From assembly GCA_034509495.1 (NCBI GenBank), contig CM067522.1, forward strand, positions 20,955,935 to 21,019,934: DNA of 64,000 nt. Reading direction: 5' to 3'. Origin of the DNA: Acestrorhynchus altus. Lineage: Eukaryota > Chordata > Actinopteri > Characiformes > Acestrorhynchidae. Below the pieces are notes generated by a model. That model saw nothing but the letters and a program-made list of their open reading frames with translations. It searched no databases and had not been told where the DNA came from. The translations under genes and the position numbers were made by a program. This document shows positions 22,218 to 31,600 of this stretch, piece by piece; within the stretch, counting starts at the first letter, position 1, and every line of letters begins with the position of its first letter.

Positions 22218-22490
22218 TTCCATTTAATCAAACCACAAAGCGTCCTAAACTGAACCCATTAAAATCAATCAAGTATTAAAAAGCTGAAAACTCCAGGCCT
22301 TAAAGGGTCTCCAAACTCATTCCGTCCCACTCACCTGGCTGTCCACACTCCCCCTGCTGTAGATGTTTCGTGGTCTGCTGGGAGGCCTGCTCCCAATCCC
22401 TCCCAGCAGTTCTTGCACATGACCTTCATCATCATCCTCATGCACTGAAGGCAACAGTGTTTCCTTGGCTACCTTCTTTCCCACCACCAT
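7041..22490 (-). CDS. lrrc74b: Leucine-rich-repeat protein, LRRC74A/B family
   Basis: A ribonuclease-inhibitor-type LRR protein. Eight minus-strand exons (17,774 down to 7,041; 1,001 nt) join in phase and give tandem repeats of the form LxxLDLSxNxLGxxGAxALAxxL. They begin with YREACKMLGVVPASYFLR and HHGLGPQGTMALAV, and end with AMEQLDFSDISVDQEFEDLF and a stop after KATS. This order matches the small LRRC74 family, whose molecular function is not established. The 74B symbol is inferred partly from the neighbouring NIPSNAP-like exon; 74A is not excluded. The N-terminal part (22,335-22,490 and about 20,515-20,570) is tentative because the phases do not join cleanly. Confidence 0.85.
7280..7500 (+). 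mobile_element. Half copy of the foldback element
   Basis: CCTGATCTTCAATGCTCAGG, CCACCACACAGCAGC, GTGGGTGGTGGGTCATTCTC, then GCAGTGCCGCTGGA. Same family as 24,905, 31,940, 49,335 and 56,660; only one arm is present. Confidence 0.7.
7485..7715 (+). mobile_element. MITE related to 47,440-48,060
   Basis: GAGATGATTGGCTGGTTGCA and GATCTGATTACTCGAGTGCA match words of the 47.8-kb foldback-like repeat. Confidence 0.4.
8583..8678 (-). CDS. lrrc74b: lrrc74-like exon, LRR
   Basis: 96 bp, 32 codons in phase 0: MSRNPMQSAGCFAVLKAIEA, NPASAMEQLDFS. RNPxxxxGCFxVLK is characteristic of the family. Acceptor ATACAG, donor GTATGT. Confidence 0.86.
8817..8895 (-). CDS. lrrc74b: lrrc74-like exon, LRR
   Basis: 79 bp: (S)VNRIPPEGAIHLAVGLKV then NKNIRILR. 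Acceptor CCGCAG, donor GTAAGG. Confidence 0.85.
9240..9720. other. AT-rich intronic stretch
   Basis: Low-complexity A/T-rich DNA inside the lrrc74-like gene. No exon or recognisable element. Confidence 0.6.
9770..10480 (-). mobile_element. Degenerate Tc1-like transposon
   Basis: Contains minus-strand words of a Tc1 transposase around the HGGGSIMLWGCF position (plus strand GCATGATGCTGCCACCACCA) and an N-terminal helix-turn-helix remnant (RSSVDLRDRVVLRHRSGELS). Many indels. Confidence 0.7.
10490..10865 (+). repeat. Dispersed LTR-like repeat, copy 1
   Basis: GTGTTGTGTTGTTGTTTTGG, GTCTCCGCCCTTGCTCCGCC, TTATCAGGTCCAGGTGTG, TTTAAGACCCTCTGTTTCAG and CCCCTGCA near the end. A second copy is at 21,400-21,760. 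The layout resembles a solo LTR, but I see no clear terminal TG..CA or TSD. Confidence 0.5.
11030..11900. mobile_element. Tc1-like fragments flanking an lrrc74-like exon
   Basis: 11,040-11,140 has GCATGATGCTCCCACCACCA (minus-strand transposase) and 11,380-11,520 has GCAAAAGTATGTGAACCTTT (terminal type). The exon at 11,225-11,340 lies between. 11,640-11,900 is decayed transposon-like DNA. Confidence 0.5.
11225..11340 (-). CDS. lrrc74b: lrrc74-like exon, LRR
   Basis: 116 bp: ANIFLQVVDLSYNGLSKEGA, VALGEGLKENNTLEELDV plus AG. There are two possible donors (GTAAGG or GTATGT); only the latter gives the phase needed by the next exon. Confidence 0.86.
12055..12164 (-). CDS. lrrc74b: lrrc74-like exon, LRR
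   Basis: 110 bp: (G)EILGAALAENTGLKSLNL, AWNCIRGKGATALARGLG. Its phase joins both neighbours. Acceptor CTTAG, donor GTAAAA. Confidence 0.86.
13069..13380 (-). repeat. Six-unit 52-bp minisatellite
   Basis: Six units of 52 bp with core CTGACTGATCAGAGAGAGGG GGCGGGGCTGATG. It sits inside the dispersed repeat (right end GTGCATGTTTACTGCTCTGT at 13,037, left part to about 13,500) and is in the opposite orientation to 57,909-58,220. Confidence 0.92.
13526..13577. repeat. (TTA)n microsatellite
   Basis: About 16 trinucleotide repeats next to the dispersed repeat's left end. Confidence 0.95.
13600..14480. other. Intron, nothing recognised
   Basis: No exon with usable splice sites and no element I can name. 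Confidence 0.5.
14490..14824. repeat. Minisatellite with alternating 62/59-bp units
   Basis: Five full units and a half unit begin CAGTAACTACACTGCTG. Lengths run 62, 59, 62, 59, 62 by gain or loss of one trinucleotide (CTG or CCG) at the same place. It lies in the intron below the exon at 15,005-15,211. Confidence 0.95.
15005..15211 (-). CDS. lrrc74b: lrrc74-like exon, two LRRs
   Basis: 207 bp: (E)IDLSENQLGQHGAKALAS, MLLENTTLVSLNLSGNCLDE, KAARHLADALSRNQSLQNLD, LSHNQLGEAA plus G. These are clear 28-residue LRR units. Acceptor TTTCAG, donor GTAGAG. Confidence 0.88.
15420..16115 (-). mobile_element. Nested transposon remnants with Tc1-like family A
   Basis: 15,427 has the AAAGTATTGGGAATCCTG MITE end. 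15,548 has the family A terminus TAGTTGCACCCAGAAGG. 15,670-15,770 is its transposase end. 15,790-16,115 is a second repeat ending TTTTAATGTTGTGGCTGATC. Confidence 0.65.
16690..16850 (+). mobile_element. L2/Rex1-like LINE C-terminus
   Basis: Reads RDSYSSKTRLRNSFFPEPVR then LLNSK, the conserved last residues of CR1/L2/Rex1-type polyproteins. Confidence 0.55.
17380..17512 (-). CDS. lrrc74b: lrrc74-like exon, LRR
   Basis: 133 bp: GTMALAVPLVTNTFILKLNL, RDNWMEGVGGAAVADMLKDN, CYIT plus G. One ribonuclease-inhibitor-type repeat (LKLNLRDN). Acceptor GTAG, donor GTGCTG. Confidence 0.85.
17632..17774 (-). CDS. lrrc74b: lrrc74-like exon, N-terminal cap
   Basis: 143 bp: EQAQYDPTGQVRYREACKML, GVVPASYFLRNMHRSELSMV, HHGLGPQ. 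The YxxxCKxLGVVPxSYFLR and HHGLGP words are typical of the LRRC74 N-terminal cap. Acceptor TTACAG, donor GTAAAC. Confidence 0.85.
17883..18057. mobile_element. MITE with TTACCGTATTTTCTGGA ends
   Basis: Near-perfect terminal inverted repeats: TTACCGTATTTTCTGGA on the left, TCCGGAAAATACGGTAA on the right, 175 bp overall. The inside repeats GTGCGGCTTATATTCCGG. No coding. Confidence 0.85.
18540..18645 (+). repeat. Short dispersed repeat, copy 1
   Basis: CCAAGCCGTCCCCTGAGGTA and the following CCC-GACTTT block recur at 29,845-29,930. Confidence 0.6.
19460..19725 (+). mobile_element. Tc1-like relic, family A
   Basis: Starts in CCCTGATTGAAAATGTGTGG (NVW of the catalytic region) and continues to MQRRLACCVKPDAVLRDTTS and a stop. 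Confidence 0.8.
19940..20224. repeat. GA/GACA-rich simple repeat
   Basis: Nearly pure purine on the plus strand made of GAGA, GACA and GACAGACA runs. The long open frames on both strands here are composition artefacts. Confidence 0.95.
20515..20570 (-). CDS. Possible small exon of the lrrc74-like gene
   Basis: A pyrimidine-rich acceptor (CTCTCACAG) and donor GTGAGG bound a 56-nt open stretch reading PGDRDQRSQGREAGEVTE. Its 3' phase fits exon 17,774. Its 5' phase does not fit 22,335 unless an internal AG (about 20,552) is used. Acidic, low-complexity coding continues in the same frame beyond the donor. Confidence 0.3.
21081..21207. repeat. (TAAA)n-(AAT)n-(ATT)n compound microsatellite
   Basis: About 13 TAAA units, then AAT units switching to their complement ATT. 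The AAT and ATT blocks can form a hairpin. Confidence 0.95.
21400..21760 (+). repeat. Dispersed LTR-like repeat, copy 2
   Basis: Same order of blocks as 10,490-10,865, with a (TCTG)n run inside (21,615-21,655). It lies upstream of the possible 20.5-kb exon of the lrrc74-like gene. Confidence 0.55.
22172..22215. repeat. (CA)n microsatellite
   Basis: About 21 CA units, 120 bp from the donor of the tentative first lrrc74-like exon. Confidence 0.95.
22335..22490 (-). CDS. Tentative first coding exon of the lrrc74-like gene
   Basis: From ATG with a purine at -3 and G at +4 it reads MVVGKKVAKETLLPSVHEDD, DEGHVQELLGGIGSRPPSRP, RNIYSRGSVDSQ, then donor GTGAGT in phase 0. The open frame also extends upstream to 22,565, so the start could be internal to a longer exon. 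The next firm exon (17,774) expects one leading base, so another exon must lie between. Confidence 0.45.
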
Positions 22491-23821
22491 TCCGTCGGGT
22501 GTGTCTTTTAGGAATGTTACTGAATCAAAGCCGAATCTCCTTTGTCCAAGTCCTGCTGCAATCAAACACAGTCACCAGTCGGGTAACTAAGTGTAGGAGT
22601 GTATACTGTCCCACTCATACACTCCAAATACACGCTCCAATCAGGAAGAGGCTCTGAGCAGTGAAGGTGGGCCTAAGTCCAACTGATTTACTTTGTTTAC
22701 AGGTTGCTATGGTGCTCGTCCTCCAGGCCCGTCCTCTGTTCCCTCACTGAGGGGCGTTATAGGGACAAAACAAAGGACAAACTTGATTCTCATTGGTCTT
22801 AAAAATAAAGGCTTAAAGGCTTCCAGTAGAATCACACAATTTGACCATATTCCAAAAACCCCCTGAATGCATCATATAAACATAATAAAGACACAAAAAG
22901 ACATCAGATAACGTAAATAATACCAGTGAGACACATGCATAAAGCAAAACCAGTGACTGTGCATGCAGCTGTGTGGGCGTATGACCAGGCATATGTATGT
23001 TACATTAATAAATATGTATATTTGGAGTTTACACACATTATTTCTTAGGAAACAGTATTAATATGTGTAAATTATACATGAATACAGTTCTTGCAGCTTC
23101 CTGCTCATGAGTTTCTGACCTGCTGAGGCACGAAGGCCAATAACAGCAGTGCCATTCTCCCAGTTCCTGGTCGGCGGAGCGTCACGTGGACTGATATTTA
23201 AACTTTTATAAATTATGCTGCTGATATCGCAGCTTATTTTCACAGTTTGATCTGTTTTTATTCACCAAAAACTTGGAAAAGTATTTATAGGACACAGTCA
23301 CACATACCAGACATTATATTATAGTGGTTTTTTTTCACATCTACTCCAATTTGCCTTCATTTAAGGTGGAAAAATGAACAGAATTTAAATATTTGTATGA
23401 ATTTTTTGAGTTTTGGCAAAATTTTGTCGCACCTAAAATATTTGTACATTATTTCTGTTTGTGTTTTTGCTTTAAAGGACACTTTGTATCTCAGAACTCT
23501 TGAAATCAACTGCTCTCATATTAACCATAATGAACCATCTCACCCTTTCGACCAGAAGATGATTGGTTCCCCGTCTTCGAGAGGAACCAAGACTCCCCGA
23601 GAGTCCCTCGGTCTCTTTCCTGCCTCTCTCACCTTTAGTTTACTCAAGAGACTCGAACCCAGATCTCTGTAAAGCATTGCTTGTGAAAAGTGCTGCATAA
23701 ATAAATGAGAAATGTGAACATGAGGCCAGAAGTGAGGCGGAAAGTGAGTGTCTATAACTCGAGTCATCAGTGAACCCCCATGAAAGACGAGGCAGAGACG
23801 ATCTTGACATATAAATGGTAT

Positions 23822-23827
23822 TTTATT
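23822..23827 (-). promoter_or_regulatory. Candidate distal polyadenylation signal
   Basis: Minus-strand AATAAA at the low end of the single-copy-looking stretch 23,990-24,900, before the lrrc74-like gene. It would imply a 3'UTR of about 4.7 kb. Confidence 0.2.
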
Positions 23828-24904
23828 ATTAAGTAGATGCAAAGTATCCTGGAATATGCATTAAAGAATATGCATTAAAATGGCAAACGGTCTCAAGGTT
23901 CAGGTGTTGCACAACTGAAGGTTCACAGCAGAGAGTGACTGGTGCTCTTTTTTTTTTTTTTTTTTTTCTTTTTTTTTTTTTCTTCGTCATCCCTTTTTTA
24001 AGCTGCAGCAGCAAAACGAAAAGAAAAGAAAAAAGAAAAGAAAATAGAAAAAAGTCCCCCAAGCTCTTTTCTGTCACAATAGTCAACTAGACACAGTGCT
24101 GAATCGGAGGAACGGATGTTCAAACAGGACACAGTGACCTCATGCATTTGCTTCAGATTCCCCCAAAAGCCAAAAAAGACAATGACTGTCCCAAACCATC
24201 CCCCCGAGATTTTCCCAACAAGCAACATCTGACCAAAACTAACCCCCATAAACAATAACCAGAATCAAAATACATTCTTAAAAAGGTCTCGTACAGGTTG
24301 ATTTTTTCGACTTAGTTACTCGGAAACATGAATATATGCTGTACGTCATCGGTTTTTTTTTGCTGCACTTCTTTAATCACAGAGTTTTAATCAAACTTAA
24401 TCATCGTTAGTCATAAACAGCGACAGAAAACAATCCAACTTCCATCTGCAGAAGAAGCCGTCCACGGACTCGACTCCAAACGTGGAACAACGTTCCTTAA
24501 ATTGTCCTTTACGTCAGACTTCACTCCACAATTCAGATGTTAAGACCACGAAAGTCACCTTTATGACCAGAAAGCAACCTTTGAGACAACATTTCATTTC
24601 AGTTTCTAACGTTAAACCTGTCGTTACTTATGAAGTTCCATATCGAAGCAGGTCTGATTATATGATTATAAAGCAAATGTAAGCGATTTACAGTCGTTCT
24701 TCCAATTTCAGATTCTGACCAAACAGAAAATACAAATGTCTGCCAGTTAAAGCATGAAAATACATATATAATCAAAATCAATCAAATAAAAGTAGACACG
24801 AGTTCATCACTCCAGACCAGACGGAACAGGTCCTGTGTCTACGTTCACGTTACAGACCTCGCGACTCGATCTATCGTTCCAGACTGTAGTTCATCTGTTC
24901 CTCA

Positions 24905-25320
24905 TCCTCCTTTCAACCTGATCTTCAATGGTCAGGACCCCACATGACCACCACAGAGCAGCTATGATGTGGGTGGTGGGTCATTCTCAGCACTGCAGTC
25001 ACACTGACCTGGTGGTGGTGTGTTAGTGTGTGTTGCTGGTACGAGTGGATCAGACACAGCAGCTGCTGGAGTGTTTAAACCCCTCAGTGTCACTGCTGGA
25101 CCGAGAACAGTCCACCAACCAGAAACGTCCAGCCAACATCCTCCTGTGAGCACTGATGAAGGACGAGAGGATGTCCAGCATAAACTAGGTAGGAATGTGT
25201 AACAGAGTGGACAGTGAGAGGACACCGTGTTCAAACACTCCAGCAGCACTGCTGTGTCCGATCCACTCGTACCAGCGCAACGGTGCTGAGAATGACCCAC
25301 CTGCTCTGTTGTAAACTGAT
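24905..25320. mobile_element. Foldback element, full copy
   Basis: Left arm GGTGGGTCATTCTCAGCACT ... AGACACAGCAGCTGCTGGAG; right arm is its reverse complement (ACTCCAGCAGCACTGCTGTG ... GGTGCTGAGAATGACCCACC). The middle has no coding. Confidence 0.85.
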
Positions 25321-26179
25321 CTCTGATCCGATCTGACCGCACATGTTGATGCTACATGCCCACAAATCGGAGCTGTATCTGACCTACGACCACTTATTGA
25401 ACGGTGTGGACATCGGATTGAACATGTCCACACTGCCCTGAAACAATCAGGTCAAATTAAGGCAAAAATCGGACTTGAGTGACTCGGCTTGGTAATGTGA
25501 ACGCAGCCCTTTCGTCTCATTTTCTGGTCAGATCCATATGTATTTGGACAGCGAAACGAGTTGTGTTGCCCCTGTAACTCAATGGATTTGAAAAGTAACA
25601 AGTTGTGACTGGAGTGTAGAATTTAATTCCAGGGGTTGAATGAATATGAACTCGGCCATAATTGTATCACAATATTTAAAGATGTTTTTTTATTAAACTG
25701 CAATAAATTAAGATTCTTAAAAAAACTAACTGCAGATGGACAAAGTTCTGCACAGAGGTCTCCACGTGACTTGTGGGACCCTTCATAATCTTACGGCACA
25801 GGACTAAATATTGTGTGTGGGGGATTAACCAATCCAGCGAGTGTACGAGAGACACCACACACACACACATCGGAAAATCGTGAATGAACAGTCTGTATTA
25901 TTGATGATAATAATCAGGCAATAAATGTATTTAATATTGTGAAGCAAACAATCACGTGAACACAGACTTACTGTCCTACAGAATGGGTGGAGCCTAAAGG
26001 TGGCCTTGGAATACACCACAACCGAGTCGACTGAAGGCATGTCTGAAGCAGAAAGACCATCTGGAAGTGCCAGTCACCCAACCCCACTAGGACACTCCCC
26101 CATCATATACGAACTCTCACCATCGCACTGGGTTCAGGAAAGCGCCAGGTGCCCATCTCTGATACAATGTGCCAACCAG

Positions 26180-26335
26180 TATTAAACTGGGTATGATGTG
26201 GGGAGAGAGCGCCATCTACCCACCGAGAGACAGCATGGTCAATCTGTCTGCAAATGGCAAGCAGCCTGACCTGGGATTTGAACCTGCGATCCTCAGATCA
26301 TAGTGCCAGCAAACCCACCTCTGAGCCTTTTAATG
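26180..26335 (-). mobile_element. tRNA-derived SINE
   Basis: Minus strand head GGTGGGTTTGCTGGCACTAT with B-box GGTTCAAATCC, then a body ending near CCCAGTTTAATACTGG. Confidence 0.65.
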
Positions 26336-27282
26336 CAATTGAAAGTCTGAACTTTGAAAGTGTCAATCTCATCTTCAAATCCATTGAGGCAGTGTACAAG
26401 AAAGTGGCACTGTCCAAATACTTATGACCTGACTGTGAATCTTTCTTTTTGATGTGAGAAAGTTAAGCCTCTATATTAAAAAAAACAAACATGGTGAAGG
26501 TATGGTTTAGAGCTTCTGCACTTAATCCATAACGTGGTGAATGGGCTCCATTACCATTTAAAAGGACAAAAAAAACAACCACCTGAAGATCTGACCAGAT
26601 GACATTTCCTAATTTCCCCAGAGAAAGGCAGGACTGGATACATTTTCAGGGAAATGGTCCCTTCTGGACTCTAAACATCATTATGGAGTCTCGAGGATGG
26701 TGAGTAAGAGGCTTTTATGTGTCTTAGAATCGTCTAGAACTTATTTGGGGTTCTCAATGGTTTAGAGTTCCATTGCAAACCAAAAGCACTTACGTTTCTT
26801 TAAACTTACAAACCTTCTGATCAACCGGAGATGTTCTTCAGGCTACTTTGGAGAATTAGATAGTTACAGATATATATGGTTCTTGGTTGAGATGGATGGT
26901 TTCATGGAAAAACCTGCTTTAGAGCCACCATGCAGACGTTCTTTAGGGTTCTAATTTACACAAAATGGTTCTTGTTTCACCCAAATATTTATTTACACTT
27001 TACTTTCCCGTAAAACCCTCCTGTTTTCTTGGGGCAAATTAAACCAGCAGACGTTTAACCTCTTTCAGATGGTTAGTTTTCACCATAAACTTTGTCTTTT
27101 GCTCAAATAATATTAATTTATTCAATATTTAATGTAATCAACTTATGATATTTTAACTGACTTATGATAATTCACTTGGTTTGGTAAAAAAAAGAAAAGA
27201 AAATCAATCATTGTGTCTCAAATATGAAAGGAAAACTGCACTTTTGGTCTAAATTGAATATATTTACCCTTTGTAGCTTCTA

Positions 27283-27288
27283 TTTATT
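27283..27288 (-). promoter_or_regulatory. Candidate nos1 polyadenylation signal
   Basis: Minus-strand AATAAA about 1.3 kb after the nos1 stop, in non-repetitive sequence. It is one of several possible hexamers. Confidence 0.25.
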
Positions 27289-28571
27289 GTTCTGTATGAG
27301 ATTTAACCCATTAGTCATTTGCATTTATGCTAATTACACTAATTACGACCAGCAGAAAAGATCTAAGTGCTGGAGTAAAAAGGTCGCTTTGAGTCAATGC
27401 TGACTTTAAAAGGACAGTCAATGATAGTGAACGGCTTCCCTTCAAGGAATGACGAAGGGTCTGGCTCTTACAAAACCCTTCCCGAGATTCCTTTGTCTTC
27501 AGGAGCTAATGGATCTGACATGGACGTGAGAAAAGATGCAAATGTGGCTGAAACTCTATGTTCTGGTACCTCCGGCACGGACGACGCCTGAGATGTGACG
27601 AAGAGAAGCCTCTGGTACAATCCGGTCTGTTCCGTTCCCCCACCTTTCCTTCACACGCCGATCAAACCAAGCATGATATGGATCTTCACGAGAGAGCGGC
27701 TGCAATATAAACAGTAACCCATGACTGAACTTCTGATTTTCCAGAATCAGACCCTTCATGAGACTGACTGCTGTTGCGTCCCTGGCTGTCTTTCCGGCGG
27801 ACTGGACTCGGCGACCTCTTTTAAAGGTTGACGCGGCAGTGCTGGAGCTGCTGCTTTACGCTTTAGAAATAAGAAAACATGCACTTAAACCCAAACGGAT
27901 TAAAAACCCACCACCTTTCGCTTCAACTGCCGTCGTTCTCGGCTCCAGACGCGATATGATGTGCGCAGTGACCCTCCCAAATTCACTAAACTCGAAGCTA
28001 AACCATTTATCACCAACACTGAATAGCTAAATACATGTTTATACATGTTAATATACCAGGACTACGATTCTTGACATCATGGGTCTTGCTCATGCATCCA
28101 CAAAACAGGCAGCTCAGGTTGCCCGACGCGCACGGCTTGTTTCCTCGATGTCACGTGGAAACCTCGTATCTCTAAAAAACGTGTGTATCCAGGTCATTTT
28201 TAGAGCATGTTGGTCCTGTTGGTCCTTTAATCGTGAAATCAGGACACAATGTGAAGAAAGAAACGGAGATACGAGGTTTTTGCATGACAGCGACGAACTT
28301 TAAAAATGTGCATTCCGAAATTGTCAGCGAAGAAATAAAAACGTACTGGCTCGTTAAGTGCAGATTCTGACCACAGAGATGCAGGATTGGAGTCTAAACG
28401 AGCAGAGAGTGAAAAAACACAGGAAAAAAATAAACAACGTAAGAAAAAACGAAAAGACGAACTTGGCACAGTTTTTTTTTTTCTTAGACAGCCGCTGCGT
28501 TCTTTTTTTGGAGGGTCCCGTCCACACTCCGGGCTTGAGTGAGACCCACAAGCAGATATGAAATCGAGGCT

Positions 28572-28587
28572 CTATGAACAAAACACC
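28572..28587 (-). CDS. nos1: nos1 terminal coding exon (VFCS-stop)
   Basis: Only 16 coding nt: G completes Glu, then V-F-C-S and TAG. Mammalian nNOS ends DEVFSS at the same place, which supports the call. The acceptor is CTCAG at the end of a (CT)n run of about 40 nt (28,591-28,633). The exon presumably continues as 3'UTR. Confidence 0.85.
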
Positions 28588-28633
<46 letters not shown>

Positions 28634-31600
28634 TTAGATATGAATCGATATCACAGATGTAGAGATTAGTCATTAATATTACTTATTAAATAACATCATA
28701 GTTGAGAACTTCCTTGTCCTTGGTCTCAAGATTTATGTCCAATCGAGCATTTACGGGATCAGCTGATCGCTAGCTTGGGCAACGTACGAGTGTGCGGGAT
28801 CTACAGGCCCAGCTGCAACATCTGCGGGTAAAAAAGGTGGTGCAGGAGGCCGAGCGGAACCTGTACCTCTGTGACCGACCGTATCTCATCTAGAGGCCCA
28901 ACATGGTCCTAGAGCCTCCTTTCAATCGTACACTCGAAACTCGTGCTTTCACTCTAATATTATAATCACTTACATAGATCACCATTACAGTCACATGTAG
29001 AAATATTGACTCCAGGATTTCTATTGGTCCAGTGGGAAGAAAATACCTTGGCTTGTGAAGATGCTTCAAGTGACTCCTCTCTCAGGATCTACGCTGGGCC
29101 ATACACTAAACAAGCGAGTCAATTGGCGCGACATGCACCTTCTTCTCTGCTGGAGAGAATGCTGTGAGAACAGGCTCTTATCTGAGCAGGCACAAGTGCG
29201 AGAGACAGTGGAGAGGAGCCTCTCGCTCCAGCTAATCCTGTTACTCTACAGCCCGTCCTCCGTCGCCGTTTCTATAGTTACTGCTGCCATTCTGGAACAC
29301 AAGCCTGAAAGGTATCTGCAGCAAACTATAGAGTACAGATACCTTCTGCACACACGCATAGAAACCATGGGGTCAGAGCAGGTAAGGCTACAGAGTAGGT
29401 AAATCCAGGTTTTAATCATGTAGGACCTCATAACCACTGTGAAGCATGGGGGTGGAAGTCTCATGGTTTAGGGCTGCTTTGCTACAGCAGGGTCTGGAGG
29501 TCTCTCCATCACAGAAACCTCTATGAAATCGAGGAAAATGTAAGATGGCATGGAGGAGTGGGAGAACCATTCTGGTAGATGGTGATAGGAAATATCTAAC
29601 ATTAGATGGGTCTAATGTTAACTCTGGTGGGTCTTCTGCTCCCACGTCCCGTGGATGCAGGATGGGCACATGGAGCTCCTGCGTTGTATCTGGACGTGAT
29701 TTCTGAGCCGTTTGTCTGTTTGCATGAGTCCAGCCAGACGCTGCTGGCCACCATCATTAAAGCGCCCATGGTCAGTCACTGGGATGCCCATTGTGGGTGG
29801 TAATGCCTTCTATCATGTATTCCTGGTGAACACAAGCGAACTTCACAACAGGTGTGGGTGTCCCCAAGCCGTCCCCTGAGGTAACACTAGTTTAATATCA
29901 ATTTACATACCGATGTCCCATGACTTTAATGATTAATTCATTAAAAGTATAATTAAACAGAACAAATTCTATATTTTCAAGCGTTTGCCGACATCACCGA
30001 ACTCTAAGGCCCTTGGTCTGCAGTTGCCACATGGAGTGCTACAGTGCTGTTTCCCAGTTAACTGAATGATGGACCAGTTTGATCTGAAGAATGCAGGCTT
30101 GTACAGCAGGTCCATGCGTTGGAGGACGGTGGCTGAGCGCTGACATTTGCGGTCGCTTTATTTCGTTGAGGTACGTTTCCGGGCGAATACGTCAGCATCA
30201 TGTGCAGCAGTGCAACAAATCACTACGGCCTGAGAAAAGCACACTTACTCATCTGAGTCTTTCTTGCTCTCCTCAATGTATGCGATGGATTCTGACCGCA
30301 GACGGTTCGTGACCTCGTACGTGCGCAAGGTCACACCGAAAATGTCTTCATGATAGCGATTCTCATCCTGAGGAAGAAAGAAATCATTTACTGGAATTTA
30401 TATATATTTATATATGAGAGAGAGCGAGAGAGAGAGCGAGAGAGAGACATTGAAACATATATATATAATTGTAAAAATTACAAATATTTCTGGGAGATTG
30501 GCACTCGGCCCCTCCTTGCCCCCAGTATATGTAACCCGTCTGAGAGACAGTGGGCAACACATCATACCTCACCATACTTCAACATATCTCACCATATCTC
30601 ACCATATCTCACCATATCTCACCATATCTCACCATACTTCAACATATCTCACCATATCTCACCATACCTCACCATACATTTATAATGATCCTACAATCTT
30701 ATCCTGACCTTGGTCCAGCCTTCTGCTCTCAGTCTGATCAGGTCTGAGCTCATATTTAAAAGATTCTGCATCGAGTATCAATACAGTCTTGTTCAGTCCT
30801 GATAAACCTCATACTAAGCATTTGCCTCGATTGTCTACGATACTGAGTTTTGGATCATATATCTTAAAAGAATGTGGGTCATGCAACAAGACAATGACCC
30901 TAAACACACAGGTCGCTGTACCAAAGAATGGTTAAAGGATAAAGTTGGTGGTTTGGAACGACCCAGTCAAAGTCCTGACCTTAATCCAGTAGAAATGTTG
31001 TGGAAGGACCTGAAGCAGCAGTTCATGGGAGGAGAACCACCAACATAACAGAGCTGAAGCTGGTTTGTTTGGAGGAATGGACTCAAATTAGTGCAGGACT
31101 GACCAACAGTTAGGGGGGATGTACAGGGGGGTCAAAGCAGATACTGAATCCCAAGTCACTTTGGAGCTTTTCTATTGGTCCATTCATCATGAAATTGTGA
31201 AAGGATGTACGTTTTTCGTGGGACATTGACGAAAAAAGTAGAGAATGACTGAAAGAACTTCTGACCCTCAGTTTGCTGATGTAGAACCCAGCATCCTCCA
31301 GGGACATGTTGCCGTGCAGTTTGATTATCTGCTGGACAGTCTTCAGCACGTCTCCCGCCATGGTGACGTCCCCGCACACGTAGATGTGGCCGCCCTCCTC
31401 CCTCAAACACCGATACACTGTCTCAGACAACTGCTCGCGAAGGACATCCTGAACATATTTCTGAGAGAGAGAGTGAGAGAGAGAGAGGGGACAGAATGGG
31501 AGACAGATGGTAATGAGAAAGTAGAAGACACTGTGACAGAGTCATATACATAACTGCACCGAAGAGACACCCAGACACCATCGTGACATTGTTGCATCAT

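Larger units (their letters stand above)
23820..28571 (-). other. Probable nos1 3'UTR and intergenic DNA
   Basis: Between the nos1 stop and the next gene. Parts (27,400-28,570 and 23,990-24,900) look single-copy and A/T-rich with no recognisable ORF. They are interrupted by a foldback element (24,905-25,320), a related MITE (25,310-25,530) and a SINE (26,180-26,335). Mammalian NOS1 has a multi-kb 3'UTR, so much of this could be transcribed. I cannot place its end. Confidence 0.35.
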
